Positions 1 to 8,086 of a DNA stretch of 38,765 bases are shown one piece after another (positions within the stretch are counted from its first letter, which is position 1; each line of letters begins with the position of its first letter). Made by a program: the position numbers and the translations under genes. Under the pieces are notes generated by a model. The model had not been told where the DNA came from. It saw nothing but the letters and a program-made list of their open reading frames with translations, and made no database searches. Source of the DNA: Granulicella sp. (GTDB taxonomy: Bacteria > Acidobacteriota > Terriglobia > Terriglobales > Acidobacteriaceae); assembly GCA_025357875.1 (NCBI GenBank), contig JANYLK010000010.1, positions 1 to 38,765 on the forward strand. Reading direction: 5' to 3'.

Positions 1-762
1 TCTGTCGAGCAAAAATTCCGACCGCTGAAATCCCTCCGGCAGCTTCTGCCGAGTAGTCTGCTCGATCACTCTCGGCCCTGCAAACCCAATCAGCGCCCCT
101 GGCTCGGCGATATTCAAGTCGCCCAACATAGCGAAGCTCGCCGTCACGCCGCCCGTAGTCGGGTCAGTCATCAAAGAAATATACGGAATCCCTGCGTCGT
201 CCAGCCGTGCCAGCCCCGATGCGATCTTCGCAAGCTGCATCAGCGACACGATCCCCTCCATCATCCGCGCGCCCCCCGACGCAGCAACAATAATCAGCGG
301 ATGCCGCGTAGTCAGCGATCGGTCGATCGCCCGCGCAATCGTCTCGCCCACAACCGCGCCCATGCTCCCACCGATGAAGCCATACTCCATCGCACTCACC
401 ACGACCGCATGTGGCCCCAGCATCCCCACCGCGTTGACGATCGCATCGTTCAGTCCGGTCTTCTTACGCGCTTCGTCGAGCCTATGCTGATAGCGCTTTA
501 GATCGGTGAAGTCCAGCGGATCAGTCGAGCGCAACTCCAGGTCGACAAGTTCATATTCCGGCTCCAGCAGCATGGCAATACGCCACCGAGCATCAATGCG
601 GAAGTGATGTCCGCACTTCGGACAGACGTTGAGGTTCTCCTCCAGGTCTTTCTTGAAGATCGCCTGGCGACAGCTCCCGCACTGGATCCAAAGACCCTCA
701 GTACGTACGGTCTTTCGCCGATCATTGACGATCTCGTTGTCTTCCCGCTTGAACCACGTCAT
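1..762 (-). CDS. accD: Acetyl-CoA carboxylase carboxyltransferase subunit beta (partial, 3' end outside window)
   Basis: Catalyses, with the alpha subunit, transfer of the carboxyl group from carboxybiotin to acetyl-CoA, giving malonyl-CoA for fatty-acid synthesis in the cytoplasm. The reading frame starts MTWFKREDNEIVNDRRK and stays open for 254 codons to the window edge, so the C-terminus is missing. A four-cysteine zinc ribbon typical of bacterial AccD is visible at C28, C31, C47 and C50 (IQCGSC and VCPKCGHHF). It is followed by the carboxyltransferase core, including ASGGARMMEG, which forms the CoA/oxyanion region, and TDPTTGGVTASFAMLGD. The ATG at 762 is chosen because the protein begins there in the usual way just before the zinc ribbon. 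It is divergent from the sigma-factor gene across about 158 bases with no clear promoter. Nothing looks damaged in the visible part. Confidence 0.96.
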   Translation of the reverse strand, partial: MTWFKREDNEIVNDRRKTVRTEGLWIQCGSCRQAIFKKDLEENLNVCPKCGHHFRIDARWRIAMLLEPEYELVDLELRSTDPLDFTDLKRYQHRLDEARKKTGLNDAIVNAVGMLGPHAVVVSAMEYGFIGGSMGAVVGETIARAIDRSLTTRHPLIIVAASGGARMMEGIVSLMQLAKIASGLARLDDAGIPYISLMTDPTTGGVTASFAMLGDLNIAEPGALIGFAGPRVIEQTTRQKLPEGFQRSEFLLDR

Positions 763-920
763 TGCTGGCTTCCCTCGTAACCCATAGCTGCCGATCTATT
801 GTATCGAGACTGGCGCGGATTTGGTCCAACGGAGCTAAAGAGTGATTCCGCCCTTCGAGGGGTATAGAAATAAAGCCGAGCGGAATCCCAATCCGCACGT
901 CTGCCCAATAGAAGGATCAA

Positions 921-1463
921 ATGAACGCGATCGGGGAACAAAGCTTGCTATGGCTCTCAGCAGAGAAGGTATCCGCTGCGCCCGACCTGGCCGCGCTGGT
1001 CCACGAATACTCCGGACTGCTCTATCGCGTAGCACTGTCAATTCTGCGCAATCCGGCTGAGGCGGAAGACGTAGTCCAGGATGCGTTCATACGCGTTCTA
1101 CAGCGCAAGCAGGAGCTCAGCGCCATCGTCGAAATGAAGCCATGGCTCGTGCGCATCGCATGGAACCTTGCGCTCGATCGCCGCAGAAAAGTGCGGCCAG
1201 ACCAGATGGATGAACTCTTCGCCGCCAGCCTGGTCTCGACCGATTTGCCTGCTGACCAGGCGCTAGCTGAGGCCAGCCGCATTCGTCACGCGTTAGCAGC
1301 GATGGAGCAATTGCCGCGCCGAGAACGACAGGCGCTCCTCCTGTCCGCGATGGAGGAACTAAGCACAGCAGAGATTGCCGTACTCCTCGGGAAGAGTGAA
1401 TCCACAATACGTTCGCTGCTCTTTCGCGCACGCAACCACCTTCGGGAACGATTGAAAGATTGA
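921..1463 (+). CDS. ECF-type RNA polymerase sigma factor
   Basis: A 180-residue sigma-70-family protein of the extracytoplasmic-function class; it would direct RNA polymerase to a specific promoter set in response to an envelope or other signal. Region 2 spans roughly residues 24-92 (LVHEYSGLLYRVALSILRN, then AEDVVQDAFIRVLQ, a typical core-binding/-10 motif). Region 4 spans about 122-175 (LPRRERQALLLSAMEELSTA with the helix-turn-helix IAVLLGKSESTIRSLLFRAR). No region 1 or 3 is present, as expected for ECF factors. The start at 921 has the ribosome site AGAAGGA just upstream. The gene is 28 bases before a membrane-protein gene that may be its anti-sigma partner. Its target promoters cannot be read from this window. 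Confidence 0.93.
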   Translation: MNAIGEQSLLWLSAEKVSAAPDLAALVHEYSGLLYRVALSILRNPAEAEDVVQDAFIRVLQRKQELSAIVEMKPWLVRIAWNLALDRRRKVRPDQMDELFAASLVSTDLPADQALAEASRIRHALAAMEQLPRRERQALLLSAMEELSTAEIAVLLGKSESTIRSLLFRARNHLRERLKD

Positions 1464-1491
1464 AGATCAAGATTGATAGTAAGGAGCAACC

Positions 1492-2238
1492 ATGAGCACC
1501 GAACACGACGAAAGAGACAAAACGGTCGATAAGATTCTCGCAGCCATGCGAGACGCCGCCCCCCCACAAGGCATGCAAGCGCGCATCACCCAGCGATTGC
1601 AGCAACATGCAACTGCACCATCCGACGTTGCATTCAGCTGGCGAGATATCTTTTCTAACTCAGCGATAACCGGCGAATGGTGGCGCGGCGCAATCACCGG
1701 CGCAGCAGTCGTGCTGCTGGTGGTGGTCGGCACATCTCTGTTCGCCAGTCACCTGCTACGAGAGACTCCAGATCGCATTTCGATGGCAGTAAACTCAGCC
1801 CCCAACCGCGACACCGCACCGGTAGCCACGCCCGTCAGCGAGCCATCAACCGTCACACGTGTGAGCGAAACTCGCGCCCAACCGTGCGCCCATCCGGAAA
1901 TGCTGCGGACAGCGGGCACTATTCCGATCTACACAACCGACAGCCTCCGCACCGAGACTCGTTTCAAGAGCGATGTTCCCTCACACCCCGCTCCCCCACT
2001 GCCTCTCACTACCCAGGAACGAGCGCTGCTCCGAATAGCGCAGACCGCCAACCCCAAACAGCTAGCAACCCTCACCCCCGAGGAACATGCAAAGCTGGAA
2101 GCTCAGGACGCAGCGGCATTCGCAAAGTTCTTCGCTCCCCATGCCCCACTAACCGTCATAGAAGAAAATGCGCCCGCGAATGCGGTAGCGCCTCCGGAAG
2201 CCAGTGCAGAAGGCAATCCAGATCCCATTTCGCAGTGA
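1492..2238 (+). CDS. Single-pass membrane protein, candidate anti-sigma factor
   Basis: A 248-residue protein beginning MSTEHDERDKTVDKIL with a good ribosome site (AAGGAG) ahead of the ATG. A short charged cytoplasmic-looking domain of about 60 residues precedes one strongly hydrophobic helix near residues 66-86 (GAITGAAVVLLVVVGTSLFA). A proline-, threonine- and alanine-rich region of about 160 residues follows, presumably outside the membrane. This topology and the position directly after an ECF sigma gene are what an anti-sigma factor would show, but no zinc-binding HxxxCxxC (ZAS) motif is visible, so the role is inference from context. No enzymatic motif was recognised. The downstream secreted protein starts about 70 bases later and probably belongs to the same transcript. 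Confidence 0.8.
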   Translation: MSTEHDERDKTVDKILAAMRDAAPPQGMQARITQRLQQHATAPSDVAFSWRDIFSNSAITGEWWRGAITGAAVVLLVVVGTSLFASHLLRETPDRISMAVNSAPNRDTAPVATPVSEPSTVTRVSETRAQPCAHPEMLRTAGTIPIYTTDSLRTETRFKSDVPSHPAPPLPLTTQERALLRIAQTANPKQLATLTPEEHAKLEAQDAAAFAKFFAPHAPLTVIEENAPANAVAPPEASAEGNPDPISQ

Positions 2239-2310
2239 ATCCGAAAGTTGATCACACGAAAAATGAAGAAATTGCCATGAGAGTCCCAGTCCAACGAAAG
2301 AGGAATAGTA

Positions 2311-3117
2311 ATGAGGAAACTTGAAACTGCACTGTACGCCATGACCCTGCTGGTGATGTCTGCCGGACCGATCGTATGGTCGCAGACCACTCCCACTGCC
2401 ACAAAACCTGCCCAAGAGGTTCCAGTCGTTGCACCCCCCGCGACTCGCCCTTCGAAGCCCGATACAAGCCTCTGGGCCGAACGCACCTTCTACCTCAATA
2501 ACTCCGATCAGACAGCCCAGGCAAACGAGATCGTTACCGCAATCCGCAACATGGTCCCGCCCGAGACGAGGGTTTACCTTGTGCCCACCCAAAACGCCAT
2601 CGCCGTCCGTGCAAGCGCCGAGGACTTCACACTCATCCAGAGACTCCTCAGCGATCTCGACCGCCCTAGGAAGAGCTATCGCCTTACTTACACTGTCACC
2701 GAGATGGACGGAGGCAAGCGCGTTGGCACCCAGCACTTCGCAATGGTCATGGTCTCGGGGCAGGAAACAAAACTAAAACAAGGCAGTAAAGTGCCGATTG
2801 CCACGGGCTCCTACAATTCCGGAGGCAATGCAGCCATTGGTGTTCAAACGCAGTTCACGTATCTCGACGTTGGCATGAATTTCGATGCCACCATGCAAGA
2901 GATGGGAACCAATGGGAGGTTACGCTTTAGTGTGGAGCAGTCGAGCATCGCACTGGAGGCTTCGGGTGTAGGCCCGCAAAACCCAATTGTGCGGCAGACC
3001 TCACTGGCCGGGGAAGCGACCCTCTCCCCGAGCAAGCCCATGATGCTGGGCTCCGTCGACATCCCCGCGTCGACGCGCCATCTCGATATCGAAGTCGTCA
3101 TGGAACCGCTCTCCTAA
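2311..3117 (+). CDS. Secreted protein with secretin-N-like segment
   Basis: A 268-residue exported protein. Residues 1 to about 25 form a signal peptide (hydrophobic YAMTLLVMSAGPIVW, then cleavage near SQT). Residues roughly 65-115 (TFYLNNSDQTAQANEIVTAI and VYLVPTQNAIAVRASAEDF followed by IQRLLSDLDRPRK) resemble the short beta-alpha modules found at the N-terminus of secretins, where they help form the periplasmic ring. The C-terminal half is beta-rich, with alternating polar and hydrophobic residues, and has no secretin pore domain, so this is not itself a secretin channel. It is third in line after the sigma factor and the membrane protein, and a joint envelope-stress role is inferred from that order only. 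Start chosen at 2311, preceded by AAAGAGGAA. Confidence 0.78.
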   Translation: MRKLETALYAMTLLVMSAGPIVWSQTTPTATKPAQEVPVVAPPATRPSKPDTSLWAERTFYLNNSDQTAQANEIVTAIRNMVPPETRVYLVPTQNAIAVRASAEDFTLIQRLLSDLDRPRKSYRLTYTVTEMDGGKRVGTQHFAMVMVSGQETKLKQGSKVPIATGSYNSGGNAAIGVQTQFTYLDVGMNFDATMQEMGTNGRLRFSVEQSSIALEASGVGPQNPIVRQTSLAGEATLSPSKPMMLGSVDIPASTRHLDIEVVMEPLS

Positions 3118-3215
3118 TCGATCACGTGAGGAGCGGGGCCACATCACCAGCCCGCTCCTCCTACCGACCTTGGTACCCTGTAGCAAGTCCACAGCGCAGG
3201 AGTACCGCCGCCCCG

Positions 3216-4313
3216 ATGACCACCACCGCATACCGCATGCCCGCAGAGTGGGCGCCTCACGCCGCCACCTGGATCGCCTGGCCTCACAACCCCGAGGACT
3301 GGCCCGGCAAATTTCAGCCCATCCCCTGGGTCTATGCCGAGATCGTCCGCCACCTCTCCCGCGTCGAAGATGTACACATCCTCGTCAACGATCTCGCCGC
3401 CGAGCGCCGCGCAACCGGCATCCTCAAGCGCGGCGGCGCAACCCTGACCCGCGTCCACTTCCATCGCTGGCCCACCGACCGCGTATGGCTCCGCGACTCC
3501 GGCCCAATCTTCGTGAAGAGTGCGCAAGGCGACCTCGCGGCCACCAACTGGAAGTTCAACGCCTGGGCCAAGTACGACAACTGGCGCCGCGACGATCAGA
3601 TCCCGCACCACATCGCCGAGCTCCACCAAATTCCCGAGATCAAGCCCGAGGTACCTCCGCCTCCAGCCGCGCCCTCGACAATAAAGGCTCACCGCATCGT
3701 CCTCGAAGGCGGCTCCATCGACACCAACGGCGCCGGCGTGCTCATCACCACGGAAGAGTGCCTGCTCTCTGAAGTCCAACAGCGCAACCCAGGCCTCGGC
3801 GACGAGACCTCGACACAGCGCGCGCTTGAGCAGGCCTTCCACGACTACCTCGGCATCGACCAGACTCTCTGGCTGCACCGCGGTTGTGCCGGCGACGACA
3901 CCCACGGACACGTCGACGACATAACCCGCTTCGTAGCCGAAAACACCATACTCACCGCCGTCGAGCCCAACCCGGCAGACGACAACCACATGCCCCTAGC
4001 CGAGAACCTCGATCGTCTCCGCAGCTTCCGCAACGCGCACGGCCCGAACACGGGCAAGCCGTTCAAGATATTTGAACTCCCAATGCCGTCCCCGGTCGTC
4101 TTCGAAGGCCAACGCCTTCCCGCCAGCTACGCCAACTTCTACATCGCCAATGACCTCGTACTCGTCCCCACCTTCAACGACGCCAACGACCGCCACGCCC
4201 TCAACATCATCGCAACGTGCTTCCCCACCCGCGAGATCGTCGGTATCAACGCAGTTGACCTAGTCTGGGGTCTAGGCACACTTCACTGCCTCACCCAACA
4301 GGAACCTGCATGA
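3216..4313 (+). CDS. aguA: Agmatine deiminase
   Basis: Converts agmatine to N-carbamoylputrescine plus ammonia, a step in putrescine synthesis from arginine. The family signature is clear: MPAEWAPHAATWIAWPHN at the N-terminus, WLRDSGPIFV, the metal-independent guanidine-binding stretch CAGDDTHGHVDD, and the C-terminal nucleophile region GTLHCLTQQ carrying the catalytic cysteine. I chose the ATG at 3216 (365 residues) over an in-frame start 90 bases upstream because family members begin at this point and AGGAG lies at 3198-3202. In many members the nucleophile motif reads GGNIHC; here it is GTLHC, a mild variant. No aguB (carbamoylputrescine amidase) is nearby. The stop overlaps the start of the next gene by four bases, so they are translationally coupled. 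Confidence 0.93.
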   Translation: MTTTAYRMPAEWAPHAATWIAWPHNPEDWPGKFQPIPWVYAEIVRHLSRVEDVHILVNDLAAERRATGILKRGGATLTRVHFHRWPTDRVWLRDSGPIFVKSAQGDLAATNWKFNAWAKYDNWRRDDQIPHHIAELHQIPEIKPEVPPPPAAPSTIKAHRIVLEGGSIDTNGAGVLITTEECLLSEVQQRNPGLGDETSTQRALEQAFHDYLGIDQTLWLHRGCAGDDTHGHVDDITRFVAENTILTAVEPNPADDNHMPLAENLDRLRSFRNAHGPNTGKPFKIFELPMPSPVVFEGQRLPASYANFYIANDLVLVPTFNDANDRHALNIIATCFPTREIVGINAVDLVWGLGTLHCLTQQEPA

Positions 4314-4639
4314 GCGCCTGGCCACCACCACCCGACCTCGCTTCCATCAAAGAACTGGCGCGCGATGCAGACACAGAGCACTTCATTGCCAACGGTTCTC
4401 CTACCGACGAGTACGACCACGAAGCCGAGCAACTCTACGCTGCGGTAGCCCATCTCCAAACAGCCGAGCTGGTCGTGTCCAATATCCTCCCGCATATCGA
4501 AGCCATCTGGAGCAAAAGCTTCGCCTACGATGTCGAGGTCCTCGTAAAAGCTCGTCCAGACCTCGAAGCTCTCGCCCAGCAGATCGCCCGCTTCTTCGGC
4601 CCCGAAGCGAAGCCGCAAGTTCGCGATCGGAGTCTGTAA
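4310..4639 (+). CDS. Small hypothetical protein between aguA and tadA
   Basis: A 109-residue acidic soluble protein starting MSAWPPPPDLASIKELARD. It has no signal peptide, membrane segment or cysteine motif, and appears mostly alpha-helical (HEAEQLYAAVAHLQTAELVV, then VLVKARPDLEALAQQIARFF). Codon use matches its neighbours. The ATG overlaps the aguA stop codon (ATGA) and its TAA is followed immediately by the tadA ATG with zero spacing, so the three genes are almost certainly one operon. That packing is the main evidence that it is real. I do not recognise the family. A role linked to its neighbours would be speculation. Confidence 0.8.
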   Translation: MSAWPPPPDLASIKELARDADTEHFIANGSPTDEYDHEAEQLYAAVAHLQTAELVVSNILPHIEAIWSKSFAYDVEVLVKARPDLEALAQQIARFFGPEAKPQVRDRSL

Positions 4640-5107
4640 ATGGACGACCTTGACTACCTCCGCGCCGCCATCGCCGAAGCCCACACTGCAGAGCAATCTG
4701 GAGAAGTCCCCATCGGTGCCGTCATCGTTCACAAAGGCGAGATCATCGCCCGCGGCCAGAACCGAGTCCTCCGCGACCACGACCCCACCGCACACGCCGA
4801 AATCGTAGCCCTCCGCCAAGCCGGTCTCGCACTCGAAAACTATAGGCTTATCAACAAAGACGGAGGAGACGAAGGCTGCACCCTCTACGTCACGCTTGAA
4901 CCTTGCGCCATGTGCGCCGGCGCCATCCTCCACGCGCGCATCGCACGCCTGATCTACGCCGCACCCGACCCCAAAGCCGGAGCATGCGGCTCCGTCCTTA
5001 GCGTGATGAACCACCCGCAACTCAACCACAAAGTTGAAGTCGTGTCCGGCCTGCTAGTCGAAGAATGCGGCTCCCTGTTGACCAACTTCTTCCGTGCCCG
5101 ACGTTAG
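4640..5107 (+). CDS. tadA: tRNA-specific adenosine deaminase
   Basis: A 155-residue zinc-dependent deaminase that converts adenosine at wobble position 34 of tRNA-Arg(ACG) to inosine. Both halves of the cytidine/deoxycytidylate-deaminase zinc site are present: H52-A-E54 in TAHAEIVALR, supplying a zinc ligand and the proton-shuttle glutamate, and C89/C92 in TLEPCAMCAGAILHARI. The N-terminal EVPIGAVIV and the C-terminal tail ending in LLTNFFRARR are typical of TadA rather than of guanine or cytidine deaminases. Length is normal. It begins directly at the stop codon of the preceding small gene. Nothing unusual was seen. Confidence 0.95.
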   Translation: MDDLDYLRAAIAEAHTAEQSGEVPIGAVIVHKGEIIARGQNRVLRDHDPTAHAEIVALRQAGLALENYRLINKDGGDEGCTLYVTLEPCAMCAGAILHARIARLIYAAPDPKAGACGSVLSVMNHPQLNHKVEVVSGLLVEECGSLLTNFFRARR

Positions 5108-5211
5108 AGTACCCGAGTTCTTATCGACGCAATTGGGTTCCAAAATGAGGCGTCCGATCTGGCCGAAAGCCGCCCCAACCTCCGCCTTCGATTACACAGT
5201 AAAATAGAAAC

Positions 5212-5469
5212 ATGGAACTCCTCCTCTACTCCGCAGCCTGGTGCCGTGACTGCCGCGAAGCCAAGCGCTTCCTCAACCAGCATTCCATCCCTTACAAAGA
5301 GATTGACATCGAGAACACTCCTGGAGCCGCCGAGGAGGTCATCGCCAATGTCGGCAAACGCGCCATCCCACAATTCGTCCTCGACGGAAAATGGATCCAG
5401 CCTTACCGCCCCGGCGAAGGCTTCCTCCACGACGAAATGGCCGCCCTCTTCGGCGTCGCAAACGGGTAA
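5212..5469 (+). CDS. Glutaredoxin-family protein
   Basis: An 85-residue thioredoxin-fold protein starting MELLLYSAAWCRDCREAKRF. The redox motif C11-R-D-C14 sits at the N-terminus of the first helix, followed by IPYKEIDIE and the cis-proline loop AIPQFVLDG, with the end helix around GEGFLHDEMAALFG. This is the standard glutaredoxin order and length. The CRDC active site differs from CPYC of classical glutaredoxins and is nearer to NrdH/MrxA-like or uncharacterised single-domain members. It likely reduces protein disulfides or glutathione/mycothiol-type mixed disulfides in the cytoplasm; the actual reductant is not shown. It lies between tadA and purB as a separate small unit. Confidence 0.9.
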   Translation: MELLLYSAAWCRDCREAKRFLNQHSIPYKEIDIENTPGAAEEVIANVGKRAIPQFVLDGKWIQPYRPGEGFLHDEMAALFGVANG

Positions 5470-5479
5470 TCTTGTTGGC

Positions 5480-5507
5480 TTGTCATTCCGCAGCGAATCT
5501 GCTTTTG
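5480..5507 (+). repeat. Degenerate copy of the TGTCATTC dispersed repeat
   Basis: The 28 bases after the glutaredoxin stop read TTGTCATTCCGCAGCGAATC and then CTGC. They match the start and end of the copies at 27380 and 34046 (TGTCATTCTGAGCG...) with the middle shortened. Same strand, also intergenic. This is probably a decayed member of a dispersed short repeat; no function was read. Confidence 0.45.
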
Positions 5508-5529
5508 TAGTTCGTACCCAAGGACATAC

Positions 5530-6831
5530 ATGATCGCCCGCTACACACGCCCAGCCATGGGCCGCATCTGGTCCGACGAAAACAAGTACCGCTGCTGGCT
5601 CACAGTCGAGACAGCCGCCTCTCAAGCCCTCGCCAGCTTCGGCCTGGTCCCGCAGGCAGCTGCCGACACCATCCGCGACAAGGGAAACTTTACCGTCGAC
5701 CGCATCAACGAGATCGAAGCCGAAGTCCGCCACGACGTCATCGCCTTCACCACCACGGTCGCCGAACACATCGCCGACCCGGAAGCCTCGCGCTGGCTGC
5801 ACTACGGCCTCACCTCCACCGACGTAGTCGACACCGCGCAGTCTCTCCAACTCCGCGAAGCCTCCACCATCATCCGCACCGGCATCCTCGCACTCTCGGA
5901 AACCCTCAAGAAGCGCGCTGTAGAGTTCAAGCACACACCCATCATCGGCCGCACGCACGGAGTTCACGCCGAGCCCACCACATTCGGACTCAAACTCCTG
6001 CTCTGGTACTCCGAGATGCAGCGCAACCTCACCCGCTTCGACGCTGCCGCTGAAGACCTTCGCGTAGGCAAGCTCTCCGGAGCCGTTGGCACATTTGGCC
6101 ACCTCAAGCCCGAACACGAAGAAGCCATCTGCGCCGCCCTCGACCTGAAGCCCGTAGCCGTCGCCACGCAAGTAGTCCAGCGTGATCGTCACGCCGCCTA
6201 CGTCTCAAGCCTCGCGATCCTCTGCTCCACACTCGACAAGATGGCCACCGAAGTTCGCCACCTCCAGCGCACGGAGGTCCGCGAAGCCGAAGAGTTCTTC
6301 TCCGAAAAGCAGAAAGGCTCGTCTGCAATGCCTCATAAACGGAATCCGATCACAAGCGAGCAGATCTCTGGTCTTGCACGCGTCGTCCGCGCCAATGCCC
6401 AGACCGCCTTCGAGAACATCGCCCTCTGGCACGAGCGCGACATCTCCCATTCCTCCGCCGAGCGCGTCATCCTGCCCGACTCCACCATCCTTGCCGACTA
6501 CCTCCTCGCCAAGACCGACAACCTCATCGCAAAGCTCCTCGTCTACCCCGCCCGCATGTTGAAGAATCTCGAATCTACAGGCGGCCTCATCTTCTCCGGC
6601 CAACTCCTGCTTGACCTCGCAGAGTCCGGCATGTCGCGCGAGGACGCCTACCGCCTCGTCCAAGCTCACGCCATGCGCTCGTGGAAGGAAGATCTCACCT
6701 TCCGCGATGAGATCGCCAAAGTCCCCGAGATCACCTCTCGCCTTAGCGCCGAAAAACTAGCCCATGCCTTCGACTACCATCGCCAATTGGCCAACGTGGA
6801 CGCCATCTTCCGCCGCGTACTCGGCAGCTGA
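5530..6831 (+). CDS. purB: Adenylosuccinate lyase
   Basis: A 433-residue cytoplasmic homotetrameric lyase of the fumarase/aspartase superfamily. It cleaves SAICAR and adenylosuccinate, releasing fumarate, in purine synthesis. Visible signatures include the first catalytic block LTSTDVVDTAQ, the histidine-containing GRTHGVHAEPTTFG and the superfamily signature GSSAMPHKRNP starting at residue 263 on the flexible active-site loop. The N-terminus MIARYTRPAMGRIWSDENKY is typical of the bacterial PurB group with about 430 residues. The stop codon lies inside a perfect 14-base palindrome, GCTGACCGGTCAGC (6827-6840); there is no following T tract, so I do not call it a terminator. The gene is complete and looks functional. 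Confidence 0.97.
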   Translation: MIARYTRPAMGRIWSDENKYRCWLTVETAASQALASFGLVPQAAADTIRDKGNFTVDRINEIEAEVRHDVIAFTTTVAEHIADPEASRWLHYGLTSTDVVDTAQSLQLREASTIIRTGILALSETLKKRAVEFKHTPIIGRTHGVHAEPTTFGLKLLLWYSEMQRNLTRFDAAAEDLRVGKLSGAVGTFGHLKPEHEEAICAALDLKPVAVATQVVQRDRHAAYVSSLAILCSTLDKMATEVRHLQRTEVREAEEFFSEKQKGSSAMPHKRNPITSEQISGLARVVRANAQTAFENIALWHERDISHSSAERVILPDSTILADYLLAKTDNLIAKLLVYPARMLKNLESTGGLIFSGQLLLDLAESGMSREDAYRLVQAHAMRSWKEDLTFRDEIAKVPEITSRLSAEKLAHAFDYHRQLANVDAIFRRVLGS

Positions 6832-6932
6832 CCGGTCAGCAGAGCCTTCATCACATTTTCCTCACTAACTCTTAGTTTCCTAAGCCAAGACTGCATCTCA
6901 AAGAATGGCAAACGCTTTTAGGAGAATGAAAG

Positions 6933-8009
6933 ATGACGGGTTGGACTTATCGAACGATTGCAGCTCTGCTCGCCTTGGTCTTCTCCTGCCCAGCCTTCAG
7001 CCAGGCTTTCGCAAGCGTAGATGCACTGCCCGACGCCCCCAGCGCACCGTTGCAAATGGCAGCTGCAGCCCCATCACAAGCTCAGGGGACAGCTTCCGTT
7101 ACAGGCGTGATTCTGGACACTCAAGGCAATCCCGTCCCCGAAGCAAACGTTGTACTCGCCGCGCCCGGTAAGCTCGGCGAACGCTCTGCAGTCGCGGGCA
7201 GTGATGGCAGCTTCACCTTCACCGGCCTCGCCGCCGCTGACTATCGCCTGATCATCGAAGCTCAGGATCATGACCACTACACGACGGCAACCTTCCCCGT
7301 TCACGCAGGCGAAGCGGTCACTGCCCCGCGGATCGGACTTAAGGTCTCCACCACGATGTCCATCGATGTCGTCGCCTCGCCCGACCAGATCGCCGTAGCG
7401 CAGATCCACGAGGAGGAAAAGCAGCGCGTGTTCGGGGTCTTCCCCAACTTCTACACCAGCTATATCTGGGATGCCCAGCCGATGCCCACAAGCCAGAAAT
7501 ATAAGCTTGCTCTGCGATCGCTGTTCGACCCCTTCCACTACGTCATCGTAGCCGGTGTAGCGGGCGCCGAGCAGTTCAACGGTACCTACCCGGACTACGG
7601 CCCCGGCATCGCAGGCTATGGCAAGCGCTACGGAGCGGCCTTGGCGGATTCCATGACCAGTCGGCTCGTTGGCAGCGCCATTTTGCCCGCGATCTTCCAC
7701 CAAGACCCGCGCTACTTCTACCAAGGCTCAGGTGGAACCGGATCGCGCACCTGGCATGCAGTGCAATCGGTTTTTGTATGCCGCGGAGATAACGGCAAGC
7801 CGCAATTGAACTACTCGCACATGCTTGGCAGCCTCACCGCGGGCGCCGTCGCCAACGCCTACCACCCCGCGGCAAGTCGCGGCCTCGGACTCACCTTCGA
7901 GACCTTTGGCGTCACTGTAGGTGCGAACATCGCAGGAAATCTCTTCCGCGAATTTGTCCTGCGAGGCCTCGTCCCATCCGTCCCTGACTACGCTAACGGG
8001 AAGCACTAG
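6933..8009 (+). CDS. Secreted protein with carboxypeptidase-regulatory-like domain
   Basis: A 358-residue exported protein. The signal peptide covers about residues 1-28 (TIAALLALVFSCPAFSQAFA). Residues about 53-120 (TASVTGVILDTQGNPVPEAN, then SDGSFTFTGLAAADYRLIIE) form a CarboxypepD_reg beta-sandwich, a domain very common in acidobacterial surface proteins and TonB-dependent receptors. The remainder (about residues 140-355) is a conserved-looking region with hydrophobic stretches (VIVAGVAGAEQF, GSLTAGAVANAYHP) that I do not recognise; no beta-barrel plug is present. The start at 6933 has AGGAG about nine bases upstream, while a nearby ATG at 6926 is in another frame. A role in surface binding is plausible but not shown. 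Confidence 0.82.
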   Translation: MTGWTYRTIAALLALVFSCPAFSQAFASVDALPDAPSAPLQMAAAAPSQAQGTASVTGVILDTQGNPVPEANVVLAAPGKLGERSAVAGSDGSFTFTGLAAADYRLIIEAQDHDHYTTATFPVHAGEAVTAPRIGLKVSTTMSIDVVASPDQIAVAQIHEEEKQRVFGVFPNFYTSYIWDAQPMPTSQKYKLALRSLFDPFHYVIVAGVAGAEQFNGTYPDYGPGIAGYGKRYGAALADSMTSRLVGSAILPAIFHQDPRYFYQGSGGTGSRTWHAVQSVFVCRGDNGKPQLNYSHMLGSLTAGAVANAYHPAASRGLGLTFETFGVTVGANIAGNLFREFVLRGLVPSVPDYANGKH

Positions 8010-8086
8010 CCCCCTTTAAACGTACCCAGTTATAAACACAGTTAGCGCTCCAACAATTGCTCTAACTAGCCGTCCGCGCTCGCACA

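Noticed and set aside
3144..3989. Long minus-strand open frame of 281 codons across aguA
   Set aside because: It is the mirror of a clear agmatine deiminase; the product is valine/glycine-rich with no domain, as expected of a shadow in GC-rich DNA.
5104..6192. 362-codon minus-strand frame across the glutaredoxin and purB
   Set aside because: Shadow of two well-identified genes with no ribosome site or domain.
6827..6840. Palindrome at the purB stop as an intrinsic terminator
   Set aside because: The stem has no loop and no following run of T.
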